A stretch of DNA of 64,000 nt from Bacteroidota bacterium (GCA_029560875.1 JAKQKB010000235.1:24499-88498); one strand, 5' to 3'. Numbered from the stretch's first letter, positions 16,936 to 25,785 are shown. Program-made: numbers and translations. The notes: generated by a model from the letters alone, not told the origin.

Positions 16936-18048
16936 ATGCATTTAAGAAGTTTAACGGCAATAAATTTTAAATCGTTCAAGCAGTTGGAGTTGGAGTTTAA
17001 TTCAAAAATCAACTGTTTTGTGGGCGATAATGGTCAGGGTAAAACAAACCTGCTCGATGCTATTTACTACCTATCGATGTGCAAAAGTGCGTTTAATCCC
17101 AACGATAATCAGGTTGTAAATCACGGTGAGAACTTTTTTGTTATTCAGGGTAAATACAGCCGAAAGGAGATTGATGAGAGCATTTACTGCGGATTTAAGC
17201 AATCTGAAGGGAAGGTTTTCCGAAGGAATGGCAAGGATTACGAACGCTTAGCCGACCATATTGGTTTTTTGCCTGTGGTAATGGTTTCGCCAGCCGACTC
17301 GGCTTTAATAGAGGAGTCGGGTGAGGAGCGCCGTAAGTATATGAACAGTGTAATATCTCAGTTCGACAAAGTATACTTGGACGAGGTAATGCGTTACAAC
17401 AGGGCGCTGGCTCAACGTAATAGTTTTCTTAAGAATTACCGTGGAGGGGCTTTTAGCTACGATATAATTGAGGCCATTGATGAGCAGCTTGTGCAGTACG
17501 GCAAAATAATTCACACAAAACGTCAGGAGTTTATTGGGCAGTTAATTCCAATTTTTCAGGAATATTACTCTAGGGTATCGGGTGGTGCTGAGGTTGTTTC
17601 GTTGAGTTATCGCTCGCAACTTAATAGTAACGATTTGCACGATTTGCTGAAAGCAAATATTGAAAAGGACAGGGCTCTACAGTACACATCGGTTGGCATT
17701 CATCGCGATGATATTGTTCTTAATATCGATGGTTACCCTATTCGGCGCGAGGGCTCGCAGGGACAACAGAAAACTTACCTTATTGCTCTTAAGTTGGCTC
17801 AGTTCGATTTTCTATCCAAAGTATCGGAGATTAAGCCTTTGTTATTGCTCGACGATATTTTTGATAAACTCGATATAAAGCGGGTAGAACAATTGGTTAG
17901 GCTTGTGGCTCTCGATGGATTTGGCCAAATATTCATTACCGATACCAATAAGAACAGGATTGATGAGATTTTGACCCGAATTAATTCTGGCTATTGTCTT
18001 TTTAAAGTTGATGCTGGGGATGTTTCTTTACAGTCTGAAAAGCATTAA
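16936..18048 (+). CDS. recF: DNA replication and repair protein RecF
   Basis: The 370-residue product is an SMC-like ATPase of normal RecF length. Walker A is GDNGQGKTN at residues 30-38, the Walker B segment is LLLLDDIFDKLD near 303-314, and the ABC signature region is REGSQGQQKTYLIALKL just before it. RecF loads RecA at gaps with RecO and RecR. A -7-like TAACTTTG lies at 16890-16897 with a TTG 23 bases upstream. The DUF721 gene follows 42 bases downstream on the same strand; recF and a DciA-like gene side by side is a pairing seen in many bacteria. Confidence 0.95.
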   Translation: MHLRSLTAINFKSFKQLELEFNSKINCFVGDNGQGKTNLLDAIYYLSMCKSAFNPNDNQVVNHGENFFVIQGKYSRKEIDESIYCGFKQSEGKVFRRNGKDYERLADHIGFLPVVMVSPADSALIEESGEERRKYMNSVISQFDKVYLDEVMRYNRALAQRNSFLKNYRGGAFSYDIIEAIDEQLVQYGKIIHTKRQEFIGQLIPIFQEYYSRVSGGAEVVSLSYRSQLNSNDLHDLLKANIEKDRALQYTSVGIHRDDIVLNIDGYPIRREGSQGQQKTYLIALKLAQFDFLSKVSEIKPLLLLDDIFDKLDIKRVEQLVRLVALDGFGQIFITDTNKNRIDEILTRINSGYCLFKVDAGDVSLQSEKH

Positions 18049-18090
18049 TTTAGAATTTGGTTATTTGAAACTAAAAACACTTCCATATCA

Positions 18091-18381
18091 ATGAGCGACC
18101 ATAATACAAAATCTCTTGGCGATGCAATAAAAGCTTTTATTGCCACAATGAAATGGGAGGATAAACTAAGCGAAGCTTCCATTGGTAACGATTGGGAGGC
18201 TATTATGGGAAAGCAAATCGCTGCGCTCACTACAAGCATCCAACTCAAGGGCGGTGTTTTGACAATTTCGCTTAAATCGGCCGCTTTGCGCTACGAGTTT
18301 CAAATGCGCAAACAGCAACTTATTGATAGGGTAAATGGCTATTACGGCTCAAACATTGTAAAGCAGGTTGTGCTTCGCTAG
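18091..18381 (+). CDS. DUF721 family (DciA-like) protein
   Basis: The 96-residue product matches the short DUF721 form: helices with GNDWEAIMGKQIA near residues 30-43, then a KH-like beta segment (LTISLKSAALRYEF) and a final RVNGYYGSNIVKQVVLR stretch. DUF721 includes DciA, which assists loading of the replicative helicase DnaB in bacteria without DnaC or DnaI. Placement directly after recF supports a DNA replication role. The stop overlaps the ndk stop on the opposite strand by four bases (18378-18381). Whether it has true DciA function is inference. Confidence 0.82.
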   Translation: MSDHNTKSLGDAIKAFIATMKWEDKLSEASIGNDWEAIMGKQIAALTTSIQLKGGVLTISLKSAALRYEFQMRKQQLIDRVNGYYGSNIVKQVVLR

Positions 18382-18797
18382 TAAATTTCCCGTTTCGAGA
18401 AAAAGAAACTCCACTCACGTTCAGCGTTCTCGTAACTATCCGAGGCATGAATTGCATTTTGCGTTGTGTTGGTCGCGTAAAGTTTTCGTATAGTTCCTTC
18501 TGCGGCTTGAGTTGGGTCTGTTTTTCCTATTAACTCACGCAACGTTTCAACCGCATTGGCACGCTCCAGAACCATTGCCATTACTGGGCCTGAACTTATA
18601 AACGTGGTAAGTCGGTCAAAGAATTCTTTTCCCTGATGAATATCGTAGAACTGTTCAGCCTTACCTTTGGTAAGCATGGTAATTTTAATACCCCTAATTT
18701 TAAACCCTGCTTTAAGGATTTCTAGTAGAATATCGCTAACGCAATCCTTTTTAAAGGAATCGGGTTTAATCATACAGAAAGTAAAGCGTGTGTTCAT
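18378..18797 (-). CDS. ndk: nucleoside diphosphate kinase
   Basis: The 139-residue product moves phosphate from ATP to nucleoside diphosphates. The phospho-accepting histidine is H117 in TQNAIHASDS, and the start (TFCMIKPDSFKK) matches the family. It is close to the usual ~140-150 residue length; an EREWSFFF segment ends the protein as expected. The gene is convergent with DUF721, with a four-base overlap at the stops, and divergent from the DHH phosphoesterase gene. Confidence 0.96.
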   Translation of the reverse strand: MNTRFTFCMIKPDSFKKDCVSDILLEILKAGFKIRGIKITMLTKGKAEQFYDIHQGKEFFDRLTTFISSGPVMAMVLERANAVETLRELIGKTDPTQAAEGTIRKLYATNTTQNAIHASDSYENAEREWSFFFSKREIY

Positions 18798-18881
18798 AGT
18801 TCAAATTTTTTCTAAGTTAAATAATTTTATACATCAATGCAAAGGCTATCTTTGTATCATAATAAATTTTAATTTGAGTTG

Positions 18882-19913
18882 ATGCATTTAAATTTTGATA
18901 TACAATCACTTAAAAAAGTAAAGGAATTACTTAAAAATTCCCAGAATATTGTATTAACTACGCATCACAATCCCGATGGCGATGCCATTGGCTCCGTGCT
19001 GGGTTTTTATCACTCACTTAAATCAATTGGAGTTAATACTTCTGTGGTAATTCCAAATGGTTTTCCGGAATTTTTGGGTTGGTTACCAGGTGTTGATGTT
19101 GTTTCTAAGTATTCGCATCAAAAAGAAGTTGCTACGGCAACTTTACAGAATGCCGATATCATTTTTTGTTTGGATTTTAATGGTTTCCGACGTACTGAAA
19201 CAATGGAGAAACCATTGGCTGAGTCAAAAGCAATTAAAGTGCTTATCGACCATCATCCAGAACCCGAAAGTATGTTCGATTATTCTTTCTCATTTACCGA
19301 GGTAAGTTCCACTGCAGAGTTAGTTTTTGAGGTTTTATCGGAAATGTTTGGTTCCGATTGTGTAAATAGCGATGCAGCCGAGTGCTTATATGTAGGTATG
19401 ATGACCGATACAGGCTCGTTTAGCTATGCGTGTTCTCGCGAACGCACTTTTGCTATTGCAGGAAAATTGGTTGAGAAGGGGGTAAATGTTGAAAGGGTTC
19501 AGGGGTTAGTCTATAATAATTTCTCTGCGAAAAGAATGCAGCTATTGGGTTACTGCCTAGCTGAGAAGATGAAAGTATTTCCTGAGCATAATGCTGCCTA
19601 TATTTGGCTAACAAAGGACGAGTTGAAAAAATACAAGCACCAGAATGGCGATACCGAGGGTTTTGTGAACTATCCACTATCAATAAAAGGGGTTGTTTTT
19701 TCGGTGCTATTCATGGAGAACGATGGTTTTATAAAAGTATCGTTACGCTCCAGAGGCACATTCCCCGTTAATGAGTTCTCAAAGAGATACTATAATGGAG
19801 GTGGTCATACCAATGCCGCTGGTGGTAAATCGTTTACATCAATGGGTGAGGCCATAACCAAATTCGAGGAGTTGCTGGTTGAGTATTCATCTAAGTTGAA
19901 CGCATCAAAATAA
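18882..19913 (+). CDS. DHH family phosphoesterase (NrnA-like oligoribonuclease/pAp phosphatase)
   Basis: From the ATG at 18882 the product has 343 residues. It carries the DHH-superfamily motifs: HHNPDGDAIGS near residue 30, CLDFN near 95, LIDHHPEPE near 123, MTDTGSF near 175, and the DHHA1 motif GGGHTNAAGG near 310. This is the layout of NrnA, a bifunctional nanoRNase and pAp phosphatase in the cytoplasm. A -7-like TATCTTTG is at 18847-18854. A TTG three bases earlier in frame is less likely as the start. It is followed after 13 bases by the first of four FKBP lipoprotein genes, an order that recurs in Bacteroidales genomes as I know them. Confidence 0.92.
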   Translation: MHLNFDIQSLKKVKELLKNSQNIVLTTHHNPDGDAIGSVLGFYHSLKSIGVNTSVVIPNGFPEFLGWLPGVDVVSKYSHQKEVATATLQNADIIFCLDFNGFRRTETMEKPLAESKAIKVLIDHHPEPESMFDYSFSFTEVSSTAELVFEVLSEMFGSDCVNSDAAECLYVGMMTDTGSFSYACSRERTFAIAGKLVEKGVNVERVQGLVYNNFSAKRMQLLGYCLAEKMKVFPEHNAAYIWLTKDELKKYKHQNGDTEGFVNYPLSIKGVVFSVLFMENDGFIKVSLRSRGTFPVNEFSKRYYNGGGHTNAAGGKSFTSMGEAITKFEELLVEYSSKLNASK

Positions 19914-19926
19914 TTAAGATTGATAT

Positions 19927-20457
19927 ATGAAGGTTTTAAGGTGGGTAATAGTTTTCCTGATAATTTCTTCAATAGCTTGTAAGTCTAAGGATAATAAGGG
20001 TAATGCTACAAAGTTTGATTCACAAACCAAGGAGGCTTTGGAGCGTGTAAATAGGGTTTTAATTAAGGAGGATAGGGAGCAGATTGAGGCTTTTATTAAA
20101 CGAAATAAATTGGAGGGCATTACTGAAAGTCCAACAGGATTATTCTACCTTATTTGGGGCGATGCAGATGGAATAGCAGTAAAAACAGGTTATTTGGTTG
20201 AGTACAGTTATAAGGTTACTTTGCTCGATGGCACTTTATGCTATCAATCTAAACCCGACTCGTTAGGCACATTTGTAGTTGGTAGAGGTGGAGTGGAGGC
20301 TGGGCTGGAAGAAGGCGTTTTACTAATGAAGGAGGGGCAAAAGGCCAAATTCATTATGCCACCACATTTAGCGCACGGTTTAATTGGCGATGCCAATAGA
20401 ATACCCGCAAGGGCAATCATTGTATACGATATAGAATTGTTAAAGGTAAACCCTTGA
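19927..20457 (+). CDS. GldI-like FKBP-type peptidyl-prolyl isomerase lipoprotein
   Basis: The 176-residue product has a lipobox SIAC with Cys at residue 18. A charged helix (KEDREQIEAFIKRN) precedes one FKBP domain: LDGTLCYQS, FVVGRGGVEAGLEEGVLLM, GQKAKFIMPPHLAHGLIGD and IVYDIELL. The CY in place of FD in the first motif, together with the PPHLAHGLIGD phrase, closely resembles GldI, the gliding-associated isomerase lipoprotein of Flavobacteria. The protein should sit in the periplasm and help fold envelope proteins. Type IX secretion substrates in this window fit that picture. It is the first and smallest of four adjacent FKBP-like genes. Confidence 0.85.
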   Translation: MKVLRWVIVFLIISSIACKSKDNKGNATKFDSQTKEALERVNRVLIKEDREQIEAFIKRNKLEGITESPTGLFYLIWGDADGIAVKTGYLVEYSYKVTLLDGTLCYQSKPDSLGTFVVGRGGVEAGLEEGVLLMKEGQKAKFIMPPHLAHGLIGDANRIPARAIIVYDIELLKVNP

Positions 20458-20505
20458 AAATTGAATTGTTTGGTTAACTTTACACCTGCAAAAACAAAAA
20501 ATTAA

Positions 20506-21393
20506 ATGAGGTTAACATCACGTTTAATAATTATTGCCTGGTTTTTGGTGCTTTGCAGTTGCTCCAATAAATCAAAGTTATTTCCTGGCTTTTCCGTATC
20601 GGAAACTGGAATTCATTACAAGTTGATAAGTTTAGGCGATGGTGCTGTAAAAGCAAGCCCATCGAACTATATCACTATCAATATTGCTTATAGAACAAAA
20701 GCCGATTCTTTGTTTTTTCAGGGTGTTCGTCAGTTTCAGTTAACAGAACCACACTATGCAGGCTCTATAGATGAGTGTTTTCTTATGTTAGCATCGGGCG
20801 ATAGCGGTGCATTTTATATAAATGCCAGTCCATTTTTTACCCAAACACTGGAAACCGAGTTGCCTAAATTTATTATACCCGATGATTTTATGAGGGTTGA
20901 TATTAAGATGTTGGAGATAAAAACTGCCGATGAGTTTCAGCATGAGATGGAAGCATTTATGTCGTGGATTGACGATTTTGGCGATTACGAAAAGGTTATT
21001 ATTAAGCAATTTATGGATGGTCAAAAACTATCCATAGAGCCAACTGAATCGGGTTTATACATTGTACCACAAATTCAAACTGCCAGAGATATTGTAGAAA
21101 CTGGCGATACTATAACAGTTCATTACGAAGGACGTTTCTTTAATGGAAAAATATTCGATTCAACTCGAAAGCGGAATGAGCCATTCCAATTTGTTTATGG
21201 ACAAAAATGGCAGGTTATTCCAGGATTGGAGGAGGCTATTGGAAGGATGCGTGAAGGCGAAAAATCGATGTTAATTGTTCCTTCTCAACTTGCGTTTGGA
21301 GAGCAAGGTAATTCTAGTGGGATAATTCCTGCATTTACTTCGGTTGTATTTGAGTTGGAGATTGTTGAGGTTAAAAAAGGTATTAAGGAATGA
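20506..21393 (+). CDS. two-domain FKBP-type lipoprotein
   Basis: The 295-residue product has a lipoprotein signal ending VLCSC (Cys at 17 or 19). The first half is a diverged FKBP-like domain with a shortened strand pattern and no clear active site. The second half is a well kept FKBP domain: TITVHYEGRFFNGKIFDST, FQFVYGQKWQVIPGLEEAI, EGEKSMLIVPSQLAFG and FELEIVEV. A helical linker (residues ~140-165) joins them. It should act in the periplasm or outer-membrane inner face as a prolyl isomerase and chaperone. Its stop overlaps the start of the next gene by four bases (ATGA at 21390). Confidence 0.85.
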   Translation: MRLTSRLIIIAWFLVLCSCSNKSKLFPGFSVSETGIHYKLISLGDGAVKASPSNYITINIAYRTKADSLFFQGVRQFQLTEPHYAGSIDECFLMLASGDSGAFYINASPFFTQTLETELPKFIIPDDFMRVDIKMLEIKTADEFQHEMEAFMSWIDDFGDYEKVIIKQFMDGQKLSIEPTESGLYIVPQIQTARDIVETGDTITVHYEGRFFNGKIFDSTRKRNEPFQFVYGQKWQVIPGLEEAIGRMREGEKSMLIVPSQLAFGEQGNSSGIIPAFTSVVFELEIVEVKKGIKE

Positions 21394-22286
21394 TGAGTGA
21401 TTCTAGATTTATCTGTGGTTACTTTCTTGTTGGGCTACTTTCTTTTTTGTCTGCTTGCGATAACTCCCTTGAAGATGATAAACGTTATGCTGAGGAAAAG
21501 ACAATAGAGAGTTTTATATCTACCAACAAATTGACATACACCAAATCCGATGGTGTTTATCATATTGCAACTGAGCCTTCGTATGGCTACGAAGTTAATG
21601 ATGGTGATACGGTTAAGTTCTGGTATGTAGGATACACGTTAAGCGGCTTAGTTTTTGAAACCAATGTAGAATCCGTTGCAATTGAAGAAAATCTTAATAC
21701 AGAGGTTCGTAGTTTTGAACCTTTAAGAGTTATTGCAGGTGAAACAGATTTAATAACTGGTCTGAAAAGAGGATTGTTGCTAACCCGTTTAAATCAAACC
21801 TCAACTATAATTTTTACTTCCGATTTGGGTTTTAAAGGGCAAATTGTTGGCCCAATTGATGCTTGGTCGCCGTTAGCATACGATATTGAAGTTATTTACG
21901 TTAATGGTAAGGGAATACAAACGGAAAAACAGTTGTTAGAAGCAATGGATTTGTCGAGTTATAATTTGCATAGCACCGGACTTTATTACAAGTATTTGAT
22001 TGATACTTCAAGTACCCGACCCGTTAGCACAAGTACTGTTTACGGTTGGTATAAAATTACTTTACCTAGCGGAGAAGTAGTTGAAGAGGTTTCAACACTA
22101 AACGCAACTATTAACTTGTCTGAAACAAATATGGGAGCTATTAAAAAAGGTTTTATGTTGCTTTCTTTGGGTGGTAGCGCAGAGTTTATAGCCCCATCAC
22201 CAATGGGATATGGCAAAAAAGGTAATGATGTTGTTTCCCCCTACCAACCTATAGCAATTTCAATGCGATTGGATAGTATTAAGTAA
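21390..22286 (+). CDS. two-domain FKBP-like lipoprotein, probably without isomerase activity
   Basis: The 298-residue product starts at ATGATG overlapping the previous stop, and has the lipobox LSAC (Cys near 23). Two FKBP-like units can be traced: GDTVKFWYVGYTLSGLVFET with LITGLKRGLLL and IIFTSDLGFKG, and then VYGWYKITLPSGEVVEE with GAIKKGFMLL and EFIAPSPMGYGKKG. In both, the usual FD, the VIxGW/E segment and the IPPN-type loop are altered, so catalysis is doubtful while the fold may be kept. The likely role is as a binding or chaperone module next to its active neighbours. The FKBP reading is from pattern comparison with the flanking genes. Confidence 0.72.
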   Translation: MMSDSRFICGYFLVGLLSFLSACDNSLEDDKRYAEEKTIESFISTNKLTYTKSDGVYHIATEPSYGYEVNDGDTVKFWYVGYTLSGLVFETNVESVAIEENLNTEVRSFEPLRVIAGETDLITGLKRGLLLTRLNQTSTIIFTSDLGFKGQIVGPIDAWSPLAYDIEVIYVNGKGIQTEKQLLEAMDLSSYNLHSTGLYYKYLIDTSSTRPVSTSTVYGWYKITLPSGEVVEEVSTLNATINLSETNMGAIKKGFMLLSLGGSAEFIAPSPMGYGKKGNDVVSPYQPIAISMRLDSIK

Positions 22287-22315
22287 TTTTAAGATAAAGA
22301 ATCAAAATCAAAGAT

Positions 22316-22323
22316 TATATTTG
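22316..22323 (+). promoter_or_regulatory. -7-like element TATATTTG before the last FKBP gene
   Basis: TATATTTG fits the Bacteroidota -7 consensus and lies 20 bases before the start codon at 22344. No TTG stands at a suitable distance upstream, so this is a weak call. Confidence 0.3.
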
Positions 22324-22343
22324 CGCAATTATTCGAAGAAATT

Positions 22344-23351
22344 ATGAAGAGTTTAAAGTACGTTTTATTAACACTTTTAGCAGTAGGGTTATTCTTTGCT
22401 TGTGATAGAGAATTCTCCGATTTAGAGGGAGATGAGATGGCTAAGTTGAATGCTTGGGTTCAGGTTAATAATATTCCTGCAGAAGCATTAAAACCAAGTG
22501 GACTATATTACATAAGCATCCAAGAAGGAGCAGACTTAAGTCCTGAGAGTGGTGATTATGTTATTTATTCATACAAAGAAAAGAAACTTGATGGTGTTAT
22601 TGTCGATTCCGACAGTTCTTATATTGCCAAACTTTACGATTTATTTGAGATTAATTATCATTATACCCCAGTTTTCACGAAGTTCGATAACTCGAATATG
22701 GTTGTTGAGGGCTATAATCGATATATGTTGGAAGGATTGTACGAGGGACTTAGCTATATGAAGGAGGGAGGAAAGGCTACCTTGATAATTCCGTCTTCGT
22801 TAGCATATGGTAGTTCTGGGAGAATTATTAATCAAAATACAAAAATTAATTCTTTTGAGTCTTTAATTTATGAGGTTGAGTTGCATAAGGTGGTTAAGAA
22901 CCCCAGAAATTATGAGAAAAGTATTCTTCAGGCATATATAGATGCTAACTATTCTGGCTTGGAACAAATTAATGATAGTATATATTACGTTCAACTAGCA
23001 CCTCCCACGGCCGATACTGTTACAGTTGGGAAAGACTCTGTTGTTTATGTATACTATAAAGGAATGTTTTTAGATGGCTTTGTATTTGATACTAATATTG
23101 ATAGTGTAGCTACAAAGTTGGGACGAACCTTTAGTAGTGAGGACTCCTTGAAAGTTACTATTGGTCAAGGTGTTGTTGCTGGCTTTAGCCAAGCATTAAC
23201 TCAAATGAAAAAAGGAGAATGGGGAAGAGCTATACTTCCTTCTTATTGCGGTTACGATTCAACCGGGAATAGTAGTATTCCGCCTTTTACCCCTTTGATT
23301 TTTGATATCTATTTTAGCAGTAAAGTTGTGCAGAAGAAGCCATCAGAATAA
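22344..23351 (+). CDS. two-domain FKBP-type lipoprotein
   Basis: The 335-residue product has a lipobox FFAC with Cys at residue 20. The first FKBP unit (about 65-190) contains YVIYSYKEKKLDGVIVDSDS, an insert rich in aromatic residues, then EGLYEGLSYMKEGGKATLIIPSSLAYG. The second unit (about 215-330) has VVYVYYKGMFLDGFVFDT, VTIGQGVVAGFSQALTQM, ILPSYCGYD and PFTPLIFDIYF. Motifs are better kept than in the gene before it. This is the last of four FKBP lipoprotein genes. Its 3' end overlaps the methylase gene on the other strand by nine bases, and its terminator lies inside that gene. Confidence 0.85.
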   Translation: MKSLKYVLLTLLAVGLFFACDREFSDLEGDEMAKLNAWVQVNNIPAEALKPSGLYYISIQEGADLSPESGDYVIYSYKEKKLDGVIVDSDSSYIAKLYDLFEINYHYTPVFTKFDNSNMVVEGYNRYMLEGLYEGLSYMKEGGKATLIIPSSLAYGSSGRIINQNTKINSFESLIYEVELHKVVKNPRNYEKSILQAYIDANYSGLEQINDSIYYVQLAPPTADTVTVGKDSVVYVYYKGMFLDGFVFDTNIDSVATKLGRTFSSEDSLKVTIGQGVVAGFSQALTQMKKGEWGRAILPSYCGYDSTGNSSIPPFTPLIFDIYFSSKVVQKKPSE

Positions 23352-24050
23352 AACTGCAAACACAGTATTTTTCTTATTAATATTAGGGATTGGAACTTTT
23401 TTCCAATCCTTTATTTTTTTAGTGAGTATCAGTTCATCTGCAGTGGTTAGTTCGCAGCCTATTGTAAGGAATGTTTCATCGGAGCAGGTTTGTAGCAAAT
23501 CTTTGAATAAAGACACGTTGCGGTAGGGAGCCTCAATGAATAGTTGAGTTTGGTTCTCAACCCTTGAGCGGTGCTCCAGTTGCTTTATGCGTTTTTTGCG
23601 TTCCTCTGGTTTTATAGGTAAGTATCCCACAAATGAAAAGTTTTGACCATTCAAACCGCTGGCCATTAGTGTTAGCAGAATGGAGTTTGGGCCAACAAGT
23701 GGAATTACCTTTATTCCTTTTCGGTGTGCAGCAGCAACTAACAACGAACCTGGGTCGGCAACTGCAGGGACTCCCGCTTCTGATAGTAAGCCTAAATCGT
23801 TTCCGTTCAGTATTGGCGCAAGCATTTTTTCAATCTCAGTTGGTGATGTATGCTCATTCAGCTCGAAAAATTCAAGGTTATCAATTGGTGTTAAAACTCC
23901 AATTTTCGATAAATATCTACGCGCAGTTCTTAATTCCTCAACCACAAAGTGCTTAAGTTCCTTGGTAATATCAATAACTTTCGATGGTATAACAGTGTCC
24001 GTTTCGGGTGTTCCAATTGTTGTTGGAATTAGGTATAGTTTTCCGTTCAT
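23343..24050 (-). CDS. RsmI-like SAM-dependent methyltransferase (tetrapyrrole methylase family)
   Basis: The 235-residue product has the layout of the tetrapyrrole/RsmI methylase fold: a KLYLIPTTIG opening strand, ELRTARRYLSKIG near 40, GLLSEAGVPAVADPGSLLV near 88-106, VIPLVGPNSILLTLMASGL near 115-133, and FSFVGYLP after it. This matches RsmI, which 2'-O-methylates C1402 of 16S rRNA. It is shorter than the E. coli enzyme (about 286 residues) because the C-terminal extension is missing; a short second RsmI-type paralogue is common in Bacteroidota, so the exact target is uncertain. The 3' coding end also contains the plus-strand terminator of the FKBP genes. Confidence 0.85.
   Translation of the reverse strand: MNGKLYLIPTTIGTPETDTVIPSKVIDITKELKHFVVEELRTARRYLSKIGVLTPIDNLEFFELNEHTSPTEIEKMLAPILNGNDLGLLSEAGVPAVADPGSLLVAAAHRKGIKVIPLVGPNSILLTLMASGLNGQNFSFVGYLPIKPEERKKRIKQLEHRSRVENQTQLFIEAPYRNVSLFKDLLQTCSDETFLTIGCELTTADELILTKKIKDWKKVPIPNINKKNTVFAVLF
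23387..23420 (+). terminator. terminator of the FKBP gene run, inside the opposing CDS
   Basis: GGATTGGAA (23387-23395) and TTCCAATCC (23401-23409) form a perfect 9-base stem with a 5-base loop, followed by TTTATTTTTTT. It lies within the coding 3' end of the minus-strand methylase gene. Confidence 0.85.
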
Positions 24051-24112
24051 AGTTCTCGCTTATTCAATCTATCTAACTATATTTACTAAAATTTTGCACT
24101 AAGGTAATTGGA

Positions 24113-25027
24113 ATGATTAGAATTATAAAGCAAATTCTTTTAAATAGAAACACAATACTTGTTTTTGCAGTTCTTGCAGGTATTCTTATTGGCGACAAGG
24201 CCTCATCCCTAAAGGATTTAACGTTTCCTGCGTTGGCAATTACAATGACATTCTCTATGACCGGCATGAGAATGAGCCAGGTAAAGGATTTAAATGGTGT
24301 GTACAAGCCATTCTTGATGGGAATTTTATTGAATTACGGGCTATTTAGCCTTGTTCTTATTCCATTAGCTTATTGGTTTATGCCAACTCCTGAACTATTC
24401 TATGGATTTGTTGTGATTGCAGCAGCACCACCAGGCGTGGCTATAATTCCATTTTCGTATATCCTAAAGGGCGATGTTATTTACGCAATTATTGGAGTTG
24501 TTGGCGCTTTCCTTGGTTCGATATTTATTGCACCATTGCTGGTAAATGTTTTTGCTGCATCCAAGGGAATTAATTCTTGGGATTTATTTATAATGATGGT
24601 TCAGCTAGTTGTTGCCCCATTAATTATTTCGCGTTTTTTACTTTGGAAGCCTTTGTTTAAATATATTGAACCAATTCGTGGAAAAGTGGTGGATTGGGGT
24701 TTTGCAGTGCTAATTTTTGTTGCAGTTGGTATAAATCGAGAGGTTTTCTTTACTGAGCCGTTGCTGCTAGTTAAGGTTTCGCTAATACTTTTGATAGCAA
24801 CTTTTGTGCTGGGATATGTTTATACTAAAATAGCCGACAAGGCTGGTGTTTCACAAAGTATAGTCACCTCCCAGTCGATGCTTGTTGCCATTAAGAGTTC
24901 AGGATTTTCGGTTTTTACAGCGATTACATTGTTTGGGAAGGAAGCCGCTATACCATCGGCAGTAATGGCTGTGGTGGTTTTATTATATTTGATTTACTTA
25001 TCGCTTAAAAGTAAAGTAATAGGGTGA
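24113..25027 (+). CDS. bile acid:sodium symporter (BASS) family transporter
   Basis: The 304-residue product has nine or ten hydrophobic segments spread over its whole length. SMTGMRMSQVKDL near residues 48-60 and VVIAAAPPGVAIIPFSYILKG near 100-120 fit the BASS fold, whose discontinuous helices bind sodium. VAIKSSGFSVFTAITLFG near 262-279 marks the second crossover. Known relatives carry bile acids, pantoate or other organic anions; the substrate here cannot be read from sequence. The stop overlaps the GTG start of the next gene by four bases, so the pair is translationally linked. Confidence 0.8.
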   Translation: MIRIIKQILLNRNTILVFAVLAGILIGDKASSLKDLTFPALAITMTFSMTGMRMSQVKDLNGVYKPFLMGILLNYGLFSLVLIPLAYWFMPTPELFYGFVVIAAAPPGVAIIPFSYILKGDVIYAIIGVVGAFLGSIFIAPLLVNVFAASKGINSWDLFIMMVQLVVAPLIISRFLLWKPLFKYIEPIRGKVVDWGFAVLIFVAVGINREVFFTEPLLLVKVSLILLIATFVLGYVYTKIADKAGVSQSIVTSQSMLVAIKSSGFSVFTAITLFGKEAAIPSAVMAVVVLLYLIYLSLKSKVIG

Positions 25028-25785
25028 AACTAACTTTTTTGGGAACGGGAACTTCGCAGGGTGTGCCAGTTATAGCATGCTCTTGTCCTGTTTGTCAATC
25101 GGTCGATACACGCGATAAAAGGCTACGAACGGCTGCTCTTATAGAGCATAATGGTATTACCATTGCAATTGATGCGGGACCCGATTTTCGCCAGCAGATG
25201 CTTCGGGCAAAGGTCAAAAACCTCGATGCAATTTTGGTTACACACGAGCATCGCGACCATATTTCAGGTTTGGACGATGTTAGAGCTTTCAACTGGATCA
25301 ACAAACGCCCAATGGATATCTGGGGCGAACCACGAGTGCTCGATGCCATTAGAACAGAGTACTCCTACGTTTTTGCTGAGCATAAGTATCCGGGTATTCC
25401 TGAGATTTGTTTAAATGAGATAGATGGTCAACCTATTGATATTATGGGGTTGAAGATTATTCCTGTTAGGGCATATCACTATAAATTACCAATATACGGT
25501 TTTCGGATAGGAGATTTAACCTACATTACCGATGCCAATTTTATTGCAGAGGAGGAGAAGGAGAAAATTGTAGGTTCAAAATATTTGGTAATTAACGCCT
25601 TGCGTATGCAAAAACATCTATCGCACTACTCGCTGCCCGAAGCACTAAAGTTGATAGCCGAACTTGGCCCCCGTAAGGCATATATTATTCACGTTAGCCA
25701 TCAAATGGGTCTTTACAAGGACATTGCCGCTCAACTGCCCGAGAATGTTTGCTTGGCGTACGATGAGTTAACCGTGGAGTGTTAG
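25024..25785 (+). CDS. MBL-fold metallo-hydrolase (PhnP-like)
   Basis: The 253-residue product starts at a GTG overlapping the previous stop (GTGA). It opens with LTFLGTGTSQGVPVIACSC, typical of the PhnP/RNase Z-like branch. Metal-binding motifs are THEHRDHISGLDD near 75-87 and further ligands at AYHYK, ITDAN and HVSHQ. C18, C20 and C23 in ACSCPVC are a structural zinc set seen in PhnP. PhnP cleaves cyclic phosphodiesters in phosphonate degradation, but no phn genes occur here, so the substrate is open. The final bases overlap the MFS gene on the other strand by four bases. Confidence 0.9.
   Translation: MKLTFLGTGTSQGVPVIACSCPVCQSVDTRDKRLRTAALIEHNGITIAIDAGPDFRQQMLRAKVKNLDAILVTHEHRDHISGLDDVRAFNWINKRPMDIWGEPRVLDAIRTEYSYVFAEHKYPGIPEICLNEIDGQPIDIMGLKIIPVRAYHYKLPIYGFRIGDLTYITDANFIAEEEKEKIVGSKYLVINALRMQKHLSHYSLPEALKLIAELGPRKAYIIHVSHQMGLYKDIAAQLPENVCLAYDELTVEC

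Noticed and set aside
23680..24102. 140-residue plus-strand frame
   Set aside because: It is antisense to the RsmI-like methylase, whose motifs are clear.
25024..25785. Phosphonate degradation locus
   Set aside because: Only a PhnP-like hydrolase is present; no C-P lyase genes surround it.
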